NCBI GenBank assembly: GCA_964017195.1
Contig: OZ024895.1
Coordinates: 46,061,673-46,125,672 of the forward strand
Length of the DNA stretch: 64,000 nucleotides
DNA from: Siderastrea radians
Taxonomy: Eukaryota > Cnidaria > Anthozoa > Scleractinia > Rhizangiidae
Direction: 5' to 3'
This document shows, in pieces, positions 31,848 through 43,300 of this stretch. The notes under the pieces were generated by a model. It was not told the origin of the DNA. It saw only the letters and a program-made list of their open reading frames with translations, and did not search any database. The position numbers were made by a program, and so were the translations under genes. Positions within the stretch are counted from its first letter, which is position 1, and every line of letters starts with the position of its first letter.

Positions 31848-33636
31848 TTACATCTCTTTAGTTTCCTTGAAATGTTCATCGATGACTGCCATTACCTTCT
31901 CCCACCACAGATTGCCGCTGATAGTGAACGTGCGAATTGGTGGAGTATTGTACTGAAACACATGCGGTTCGTAGGGCTCACACCAGCAGCTTTGGAAACG
32001 ATCATACTTTATAATATCACCCCAGGGTGGACGTAACGCTTTGAATCTGACCTTAATTTTGCTTGCATTGGAAGGAATTTTAATTTGCCTTCCACTTCCT
32101 CTCCTTTCTTGTGTGATTTCTTCGCCGTTTAAAACATAGCTAACGACCATTTTGGAGAACCACCACCCGTTAGATCTGTATGTGACGATTCCTTCCATCG
32201 GTTTATTTGTGTCGGTGGCATTCAAAACTGCGTCAACCATTTCTTGAGTACAGGACTGTCGATCATCGTAGTGCTCTTCACAGTTTAGATTTTCGTCGAC
32301 AGAATCCTCTAAGCCCTTCTCTACAGTCTCCGCTGCTTTGTCTATCACCAATTTTGTGGCGTTTTCGGCTAACGGAGCTGGAACCTTCTTGGTCAGACTT
32401 GTTAATTGATCAGAAAGTGGCGAGACCGGTTCTGAAATTGCTCCCTCAAGAGTTGCAGCCGCTGATTGAGTAGTTTGCTTAAACCTCACCATTGTCTTTG
32501 CAACAACTCCTCCTGCAAGAGCTGCGGCTGCGGTTGCTGTAGCCTGACAAGCTGCGTGACCTAGTTCCTGCTTTAGTGTGATATCCTCTCCATCCAAAAA
32601 CTTTTTCTTTGCATCCGAGGTCAGTGATGATACAAGTCCACATCCAGCGGCAATGGCTGTTCTAATTCCTATAAGTTCAGCCACTGTGAGGGCACTTGAC
32701 TCCAAAATGGCTACTCCTATAGCTGCACCTCCAGGAAGAAATGCGAGAAAATATCCAACCCCTGTTGCTGTTAGCCACTTTTTAACGTCGCATCCATCAA
32801 CAACGGCCTCCCTGCTGATAGTCTGCGCTATAGCGTTCACACCACCAAAGACTGAGCTTGCTAAAAATGGTGTCGAAAAGCCAGCAGTTAAAACGATCGA
32901 CAGGATGCCCCCAACTGTAAGTCCAACCGACAAACCTAGCAAAGCCATTCTCTTAATCCACGCCAGCCTCTGCCCTACGGTTTCACACTCGGGCCAGAAA
33001 ACAGCTTTGAAGCGTTTCACTGACAGCCATCCAATGTCGTAGTCAGCCATGTTGTTGTATCGAGCACGTTTTTCTCGATCTTTTAGAGTGTCGTATGCCA
33101 TTATCAGCTCGCGGACAATGTCATCATCACCATCGGCATTGCAAGTGCGGTGCCATATCTGTATTTCTCTCTGGAAAGCCTTCGTGATTTCTTCATCTTG
33201 TTCTTCCTTTGACATTGCACGTACTTCCTTCATATCTAGTCTTAAAATGTTGTACAGATTGCATCCCCCGGCAAGTGAGCAAAGCTCCTTATCCCTGTAC
33301 ATTTTACGAAGGCATGCGTTTTTCTCTTCTGGGTAATTAGCAAGGCGGAGTTTCTTCTGCGAGAACAAGAGAGTCAGTGATCCTTATTAACTTGTCTTCA
33401 AACCACTGATGTGGTTTTAAGAGGACCTTTCTTTGATGGTTTTGACCTTTAAGTCTTGCAATGATTTCTAACTTGCATCCCTTCTCGTTGGAATAACGGA
33501 GCTTTTCTTTTGGCTTGATTTCGTGTGATTTGTGAGGTATCCAGCAAACGATATCCCAGGTCATGTAAAAGTTGACTGTGATGTGAGCATCGGTTGATTC
33601 ATTTAGCACAAGCAACGATTTGTACTTGTCTTCCAT
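31848..33636 (-). pseudogene. Copy C: near full-length paralogue of gene A with a frameshift
   Basis: The ATG (33634-33636) and first 90 codons match gene A closely. Between about 33343 and 33365 a net gain of four bases relative to gene A shifts the frame, and translation stops at 33337. The rest (31848-33368) is a long open frame matching gene A to the stop. It has the same J-like region (WHRT in place of WHPD), hydrophobic helices and C-terminal domain. After the HRTC motif it carries NADG, which gene A lacks. A shorter product from an internal ATG at 33366-33368 is conceivable. The open remainder means the break is recent, or that the shorter form is under selection, or that the break is an assembly error. 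Confidence 0.8.
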
Positions 33637-34203
33637 ATCTGAACCGAGCTAAACAAGGGATCAGTTCCTAAAAGTTAAGTGATTTTGAAATGATTCATAC
33701 GATTGGTAGTGGCAAAAGTATCTTTCGGAAAACGGGTTAAAATCAAATATGCACGATATGCAAACAGAATACTTACATCACTACGTGAAACCCTGACATT
33801 TCCACAAGATTCCAAAACTCGTCAGACAGTGAAATGTCTTGTAGATCTTGTAGGTCTTAAAGGTCTTAGCTAGATCAACAGTCACCAATGGCACTTCTGG
33901 AATTTCCTGTTCATGTCAAGCAATACGTTGTGATTGGTCTGTGAACGGAGCCACTTACAGACAATCAACAACATTGCAGAACGGAAGCAAATTTTTCCAT
34001 TTCAAAGAAATCACGTTGTATTTCTAAGAAATCATCACTAGATAACGAGAATGAGATATACGCTGGCTAAAAATTGTTTTTAAGAGTTTTAATTATTGAA
34101 GTGTTCAATTCTCACGTTAGTCTACTGTGGTGTGTACAACTGTTTTTTAGCTCTCGTTTATTTCTGTCTTAAATCGCATCCTATTTCATAAAATTGACGT
34201 GTG

Positions 34204-34306
34204 ACTTTAGTATGGTGGCCCAGCATTCTCATAGCAATATTGTGCAAGAAATTACACAAATGAGAAAAAAAAATCAAGTGCATGTTTGGCCACCATACTT
34301 TAGTTT
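34204..34306. mobile_element. Small inverted-repeat element
   Basis: ACTTTAGTATGGTGGCC is mirrored by GGCCACCATACTTTAGT about 70 bases on. It is absent from gene A's equivalent flank. Confidence 0.5.
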
Positions 34307-34513
34307 TAAATTGATGGGGAGGTGTGGGTACTTTTTGGTCCGAAATTCTTTATCAAGGGTGTTTTTTTAAATCTTTTTGGCAACCCATCACTCACCATTT
34401 TGCATTTGTGAAAGACTCCACTAGGGTCATCTACTAAATGAAGTCTTTATTTTTTTTTAAACTATCTATTATTAAGAATAAATTTAACGGCGGGATCTGT
34501 TATCGAATTGTAA

Positions 34514-35949
<1,436 letters not shown>

Positions 35950-35979
35950 GCGCCAAGGGACTGGGAAAGTGCGTTCGTT

Positions 35980-36390
35980 ATAGCGGGGGTTTGTTATAAA
36001 CAAAACCTCGTTATAGCGATCGAATTTGTGGGAAAATAAATATTTTGCCTTAAAATTGAACAGTATTTATGTTGCATCACTCAGCATTCAATTTAGCCGT
36101 GCAATTACAATTCGGATCTGAGTGATTAAATAAAATTCGTGATTCAGGGTCTTGTTTTGACCTGTTACGCAGTTAACTTCCGTTGCGTGATGATGTTTAT
36201 TTGTTATATCGGGCAAGTTTTACTGCACGAGTATTTAAACTTGGCTTTATAGGACAAGAATTGATTGGCCAAATTTGCATTTTTCTAGTATAAAACGCGC
36301 ACTTTGTATAACACTTTTCCTCTCACTTCCCCCTGATGAAGGCTGAAGTTTTAGCTGAAATGTTAGGATTTTTAACTTTAATATTTTACA
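35980..36390. repeat. 5' flank of copy C, homologous to 25970-26430
   Basis: Shares phrases such as TTGCATCACTCAGCATTC, GATGTTTATTTGTTATATCG and GAAGGCTGAAGTTTTAGCTG with the gene A flank. The LINE fragment and microsatellite separate it from copy C. Confidence 0.75.
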
Positions 36391-36459
36391 TTTTCGAACA
36401 CAAAGTTTTTAACGAGAGTAACGTTTTATAAATATTTCTTAATACGGATCCATTTTTAA

Positions 36460-37013
36460 GAGCGACTTTCCATAAATATCGACCTAACAGTAGCCTGCGA
36501 ACGCAGACGTATTTCGGGCTGTCGTTTCTCTCCGCCAAAAATCATTTTTGGTGGAGACACGACAGCCCGAACACCTCTCCGTTCGCAGGTTAACCTAACA
36601 GTGGCACAAGTGGAAAAATCGATTTCGCTCATATTTTGCTCATAGATAGGCCCTAGTGAGAAACTAAACGGGCTGTAGTTAGTTTTTTCCAAATACGGCT
36701 TCCTTTCGTGAAAATTCGCTTTTGATTTGTTAATCAGTACAAGAAGGCTTAGGAAAACCACACGTTATTTGAAGTTTCGTATCTAGTTCTGGTTTGATAT
36801 ACGAACCGATCAAATTTTGGGAAAATTGCGTCTCACCGGAAGTGGATTTTCAATCAACTGTGGCAAAACGGTTTTTCTCGAATTTTCACGAAAGGAAGCA
36901 GTATGTGGCTAAACTAACTACAGCCCGTTTAGTTTCTCACTAGGGCCAATCTATGAGCAAAATCGATTTTTCCACTTGTGCCACCAAAAGTCGATATTTG
37001 TGGGAAGTCGCTC
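36460..37013. mobile_element. TTAA-flanked element with inverted repeats of about 190 bp
   Basis: Ends GAGCGACTTTCCATAAATAT and, inverted, GAGCGACTTCCCACAAATAT sit inside TTAA (36456-36459, 37014-37017). Pairing continues through CACAAGTGGAAAAATCGATT and GAGAAACTAAACGGGCTGTA. The left arm is interrupted by a nested MITE. Confidence 0.85.
36492..36593. mobile_element. Nested 102-bp MITE with 9-bp target duplication
   Basis: CCTAACAGT occurs on both sides (36483-36491, 36594-36602). The element's ends AGCCTGCGAACG and, inverted, TTAACCTGCGAACG pair, as do TTTCGGGCTGTCGT and its mirror. The matching right arm of the host element is uninterrupted, which shows the order of insertion. Confidence 0.85.
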
Positions 37014-37139
37014 TTAAAATGTTATTTAAAGCATTTTAAGAATTTTGGTTGCTTAATTATCTCTGAAGAAGGCGTGGTTAACAAGAATTTTCTTTTTGGA
37101 TTCCAACAACCCTTGCTACGATCTGCTTTCCGCCATAGT

Positions 37140-37385
37140 CTTAAGCCCCATTTACAGGCGCAAAAAAAAAAAAAAAAACACATTAGCACAGCACCCCGGA
37201 ATTTCCGCACGGTGCCTTGTTTACCCGTGCCGAGACCACCTCCCGGAACCCCTAAAATTTCGGGCACCGGTGCCGTATAAATGTTTGGACCGTTACGTTT
37301 ACACGTTTTGAAAATTAGGAGTGCCATCCCAAAATAGTTTGGGCACCGTGTTGATATTTCTGCGCGTGTAAATGTAGCTTGATTA
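37140..37385. mobile_element. Possible MITE with ends like AAGCCCCATTTACAGGCGC
   Basis: The left end AAGCCCCATTTACAGGCGCA and the inverted right end AAGCTACATTTACACGCGCA match with a few differences. An A16 run follows the left end. No clear target duplication. Confidence 0.5.
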
Positions 37386-38178
37386 ATCTATGCAAAAATA
37401 CCGCTGTATTAGGAGGCACCGTTCTTAAAGAACATTCAAGAAATGTGAAAACGCCTTTATTCTCTTGCTGCTTTACTGAAGCGCTTCTTGAAAATTCTCG
37501 CATGCCTGTATATGAGAGGGACCATGTTTTCATACCGAATTTTTTATTACGACTTTTTTTATAGCAAGAATTTTCTTTTACTTGTTGCCAACTAGGCAGA
37601 AGTTATGCAGTATTGTTTTCGTTATTAGGGAGCTTAAGAAGCCACGAAGACGAAGTCGAGGAGAACGGGATTATTCCAAGTTATTCAACTTGTGGAGTAT
37701 GGCCGAACTATCGAAGAACTAGGTATGTTGGGACGAGGTATTCACGTTTTCCATAAAGCCCGTTGTTTTGCAGAGAACGTCAAAATGTAGCAACATTTAT
37801 CATGCCCGTTCGAATTCATTGTTTTGCTAAATACACTTTTGTTTGGAGACGCTCTCGATGCCGTCGTCATCGTGCGTCCTTAAAGAGGCTATGCCACTAA
37901 CATTTTGAAAAGCCCGCTAAGTCACATACTGAGTACCTAAAAGCTATGGTCCAGTTTTGTTCCAAGACACTACACTAATGCAGTCTGACTATTCATGTGT
38001 CTTTGGCCATGGATGACCAGGATGGCAATGGTTTACAACTTGAAAAAGTCGGGCCAACTTTTTTCAAGTTCTGTGGCTGTGTCTTGCTATCGTTACGAGT
38101 CTCACTTGCAAACAACAGAGTTTTTACCAAAGTATACATAAAAAATCACCAAGTGCGAATGGGCCCTTAATTGGAGGA
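37386..38178. other. Intergenic stretch downstream of RANBP2
   Basis: From about 37882 to 38166 it holds a degraded relative of the TTAA element at 50912-51293, with shared phrases like GGTCCAGTTTTGTTCCAAGA and GATGGCAATGGTTTACAACT. Otherwise I see nothing. Confidence 0.5.
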
Positions 38179-38184
38179 TTTATT
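38179..38184 (-). terminator. RANBP2: Candidate RANBP2 poly(A) signal
   Basis: AATAAA on the minus strand, about 315 bases after the RANBP2 stop codon. Confidence 0.5.
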
Positions 38185-38499
38185 GAATCATGTTTTTCCT
38201 CCGAGATGTGAAATGTAGTTCCAACGTTGAAATGAAGGGTACCAGTTAAACACGACACTTAGTAGCAATAATTTGTAAGCAGTCGTCATCTTCTATAAAC
38301 ACGTTTAACTGCAGTACAGCTTCTGTAAATCTATTCTAAGCCACAGTTTTCTTTAGCTTCTATTCATTGCGTCTGCATTTCCACAGCTTCAGCCACATAC
38401 AAGAATAAACGTTGTCTCATCTCACTGCAGTTCTTCATTTCTCACCACCTACTTCCACAGCTTGTCCTACAACAATTCCTCTTTTTCTCTAATCTGTAT

Positions 38500-40387
38500 T
38501 CATACCTCTTCCTTGGGCTGAGATGCCGAGCTGTTGTTGCCTGCATCTTGCAGTTCACCTGATGCTGAATGAACACCACCATCTCGTTGTGAATCTGCAG
38601 AATGTTTGAGATCTTCTGCGTCTTTAGATTCATTTTCGTCCGTTCCACCAACGCCCGGAATATTCTGATCATGCTGTTTCTCACTGCTTTGTGAAACCCT
38701 TTCCTCAGGACGAGATTCATCCACTGTTTCATCTGACTTAGGTACCACTTCTTTCTCAGTTTCCTCCTTTCCCGCAGCATCTCCCACCTCTCTCTCACTA
38801 TGCTGCACACTTTTAGCTTCCTTTTCTCCACCTTGAACTGACAAAGGCTTCTCTTCTTTATCAAAGCTTGATCCGAATGGCTTTTCATCTTTCGTTTGGT
38901 CTTCACTTAGTTCAACCCCAGGTTTGGGGCTTCCACATGCTGCACATTCCACGTCATCACTGTTGTTTCTCACCATATAGATGTCACACTCCCATGAACC
39001 TTCTTTGGGTTTCCACTTTTCAAGGAGGTCCTTCTCCACACCATCCTCAACCCCTTCCTCGTCTTCGTGTTGGACTGGCTTCACTGGTGTTCCCTCTTTG
39101 TTGCTGCCGTGAACAACGTCAACAGCTCCTCCACTCCCATCAACAATTTGCTGGTCGTCACCTTTCCTGCCATCAAGTTCATCACTGGGCGTCTGTTCCC
39201 CATTCTTGTCAACCTCATGTTGTGCTGCAGTTTTATTCTCTCCTTGCTTGAGGGTGCCAAAAGCAAATGAAGACCCCGAGCTTGCACCAAAGGAGAAAAC
39301 TGGTTTTACATCGCCTTCAGTAGTGCCAGATGACCCAAATAAAACCCCTGTCCCACCAGTTCCAAACGAAATCCCTGAACTGGAGGATGTCGCACCTGAT
39401 CCAAATGAAAAAGCTCCACTAGCAGGAGATCCATCACTAGATCCAAATATAAATCCTGTCCCGGATGGTGCGGCACCTGATCCAAACGAAAACAATGGCT
39501 TTTCTCCAGTCTTCTGGTTTTGAGTTGGCTCAACTCCTGGCTTTGGGCTTCCACATGCTGCACACTCCACCTTATCACTGTCGTTTCTTACCATACAGAT
39601 GTCACACTCCCAAGAACCTGCTGCAGCTTTAAACTTCGCAAGAATATCTTCCTTCACGTCCTCCTTCTGCCCCGCCTTTTCTTGGATTGGCAGCTTCAGT
39701 GATGCCTGATTCTTAAGGATTTCTTGACATTCCTCAAACTTTTCTTTGAATTGCTTGGCGATATCTTCGTTTTTGAACCTGACAGCAAGACGTTCTGCTT
39801 TGCATTCCTGTTCAGAGAAATCTGCTGGTGTACTCCACACCCATGATCGATCTGAGCCTGCGTTTGGCTGTAGAGTCATGTCAGTGGTTATCTGATGGTT
39901 TGCACAAAGTTTCAGCACCTGTTCACGGCGCATGAGAACTCGCATTTTTCCTGTTTGGTTACTTCTCAACAACTTGATTTCTCCAACTCCTCGCTCTTTC
40001 CACTGCTTCTCCTCTGCTGCAAACCGATACAATTTGGCTCTGTGAGAAAACATGGCTTTCTCATCTTCTTCCCCAGTTTTGACATCAATTTTGTCAGGTA
40101 GAGGAATAATGGGCTCAAATTGTGGTCCATCATGGTCACCTTCATGGTCCGCCTCGTGCTCATCTCCTCCAGGAGATTGAGATGCAAACAAAGTAGATCC
40201 CGCACCAGCAAACCCAGGAGGAGACTTGCTGGCGTGTTTCTGTCCAAACGGACTGTTGCTCCATGATGAAGAAGTAGCCAATGAGTGGAAGGACAAGGAA
40301 GAAATGTTTGGAGAGCCAAACAAAAACTTTTCTTCCTTTCCTGCTACAATATCGTCTTTGCCTTGATTGTCTGAGAGCGACGCCTCA
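38500..40387 (-). CDS. RANBP2: RANBP2 last exon (Ran-binding domain 5, zinc fingers 4 and 5, acidic tail)
   Basis: 629 codons including the stop. The acceptor is GTTACAG|TGAGG. It contains Ran-binding domain 5 (about 40130-39715), zinc finger 4 (about 39625-39535), FG-like repeats and a fifth finger (about 39010-38930) in which the second cysteine is tyrosine (WECDIYMVRNNS). A low-complexity acidic tail ends QPKEEV. No cyclophilin-like sequence follows in any frame before the candidate poly(A) signal. Confidence 0.93.
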
Positions 40388-43300
40388 CTGTAACAGGAGG
40401 GAAAAAAGATCATTGTTTGAAGTACTCTCTATAAGGAACTTACATTCTTTGCTAACTCAAGGCTAAGGTTAGAATACATAGCTGATCTCAATTGATCAAA
40501 GAGTAGGACATTTCGTAATCAGCATATAAGTATCATAGCAGCTAATCCTCTTTCTCCACTGCATGAGAAGTTATAACATTTAACATTGAAGGACAACCCA
40601 CACGCTCCATTTGGAGCGAACATATGCTCAGAAATTTGTCAACGTGCATTTCCTGTTGCGATATGGCTCCTTGTTTTTAAAACCCATCAAAAGTAAAGTC
40701 TATATGAGACGTTTGTTTTTCCAATCATGTCTGCTATACACTCATTTGAGCTGGGCTTTATGCTACATAACACACTACCTCTTATCAGCAAGCGTAGTTT
40801 CCTCTTTGCGTCTATCTCCAGTTTGCGTTTCACCAGTGGCATCACACGCTTCATTTGTGGCATCACCAACCTCCTTTCCTCTCCGTGGTTGTTCAACGTC
40901 TTCATCAGGTGTTTGCTCATCTGACTGGGGTGCATCTTGTTTCTTTTCTACAGTCTGGGTATCAGTTGCATTTCCTCCTTCCTTTGCAGAACCAAAGGTA
41001 AAAACAGGTTTTGCATCACCTTCAGTAGTTCCAGATGAACTAAACGAAAACCCTGCTCCACCGGATCCCGATGAGATCCCTGAGCTGGAAGATGGTGGAA
41101 CGGATCCAAAGGTAAACCCTGTCCCAGACGATGGCGCACTTGATCCAAATGTAAACCCTGAACCAGAAGATGCAGCACCTGATCCAAACGAAAACAATGG
41201 CTTTTCATCAGTCTTCTGGTTTTGAGTTGGCTCAACTCCTGGTTTTGGGCTTCCACATGCTGCACACTCCACCTTATCACTGTCGTTTCTCACCATACAG
41301 ATGTCACACTCCCAAGATCCTTCTGCACCTTTAAACTTCGCAAGAAGATCGTCCTTCACGTCCTCCTTCTGCCCCGCCTCTTCTTGGATTGGCAGCTTCA
41401 GTGATGCCTGATTCGTCAGGATTTCTTGGCATCCTTCAAACTTCTCTTTGAATTGCTTGGCGATTTCTTCGTTTTTGAACCTGACAGCAAGACGTTCTGC
41501 TTTGCATTCCTGTTCAGAGAAATCTGCCGGTGTACTCCACACCCATGATCGCTCTGATCCTGCATTTGGCTGTAGCTTCATATCAGTAGTTATCTGGTGG
41601 TTTGCGCAAAGTTTCAGCACCTGTTCACGGCGCATCAGCACTCGCATTTTGCCAGTTTGATTATTTCTTAACAACTTAATATCTCCAACTCCCCGTTCTT
41701 TCCACTGCTTTTCCTCTGCTACAAACCGATATAATTTGGCTCTGTGAGAAAACATGACTTCCTCCTCTTCTTCCCCAGTTTTCACGTCAATCTTGTCAGG
41801 AAGTGGAATAATGGGTTCAAAGTGTGGTCCATCGTGGTGGTCACCCTCTGCAGCATCTTCTTCACCACCATCAGTTTTACTGGGAGCAAACAGCTGAGAC
41901 CCAGCACCAACAAATCCCGGAGATTTATCTGGAGTCTTTTTGCCAAATGGACTGTCAGTTAAAGAGGATGCCGCCACGGATTGGAAAGACAGTGAAGCCA
42001 CACTAGTAGAGCCGAACAGAAAGCCTGGTTTGCTTAGTGTTGTTGTTGTTTCTTCAGGACTCTCACTAGGCTTTCCCTGGTCTTGCACGCTGTGAAGATA
42101 TTACAAAGTAAACATTAAATAATTTTTCTGGTGACTGCAAGTAAAACAGTATCAGAGTTGGCATTGTCTACTCACTCAATCCATTTTTGGCGCAAATTGA
42201 CATCACCTCCCATTCTCAGGACCTTATGTTGCAAAGGTGATCACTAACCCAGTATAAAGTACATACCAGAACTACAACAACTTGTCGTCATCCCAAGGAA
42301 CTGACATCAAGCATGAAAATGCCTAAAAGCCAATTCATTGAACCCATGCTGGCTACAACAAATGCTATCAAATGTTGACAAATTTGGACGGAGCCCAATG
42401 CAAGTTTGTTACTTAACTAAGATCACTTATGACCGCAACTGAATGGCCTTTATATGATACTTCTGTGCATTTGTGAACGGACTTCCTAAGATGTTTTGTT
42501 CCACCCAGTGAAAACCTGCACACTACTCAATACACTAAAAAAGACTGCATCTATTGTAGCTCCGCGGTAGGACAACGGGGAGGGGGGGGGGGGGAGGACA
42601 ACAAGAGCAGGTGCTCGTGGGAAATCTGTAAACAAGAGCATGTAGTCCTGGGATATCTGTATTTCCACCTCCTCCTAGGTGCTATAGGGATATTTAGTTA
42701 ATCCACCTCTAGCGCATACTACTATTATAATCCTCACGGGACTAGGAAATACATCAAGAAGTACTTGGCTTTAAGGGTTAGACAGTGGAGTAAGGGGGGT
42801 GTGCTTTTATATATATATCTTTTATTTTTAGCCGATGATGTCACGTTAGTGACGTCAAAGGCTAATGCTATAGCCTAAAAAATGAACGCTGTTTGTCTTC
42901 AACCTCGTTCCCAGTGTCCTCTCTCAGAAAAACTTATCGCTTGAGTTCGCAGCTCCTTTGCATTGCTTCCCAACCCGGGGGTGGGGGGGGGGGGGGGACT
43001 GTGTGAGTTTTTGGGTAGGAGTTAGCTGTTGGGACTCTAAAAATCCTTGCCCTGTGCCATAAACAGCAGCAAATACCCGTATGGTGCAAACGTGGAAGAA
43101 CCTCCCCAGGGCTGTAAAATGTTTGCATTTGATCACGAGAAACCAGGAAATATTTAAATTTTGCTTCGAATGAGCTGTTTTGTGACTTGAGGTTTGGCAG
43201 GATCTTATCTGCGTTGCAGTACTGCAACGTGATACAATTTCCCGATCAAGCACATCAGAAATTATACACAAGACGGTCCGGGATCACAATGAACGCAGAA

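Noticed and set aside
40775..40779. A RANBP2 stop codon at 40775-40777 ending the protein after Ran-binding domain 4
   Set aside because: A GT donor (GAG|GTAGTG) just before the stop joins in phase to the acceptor at 40388, continuing into the last exon. The weak donor leaves intron retention as a minor possibility.
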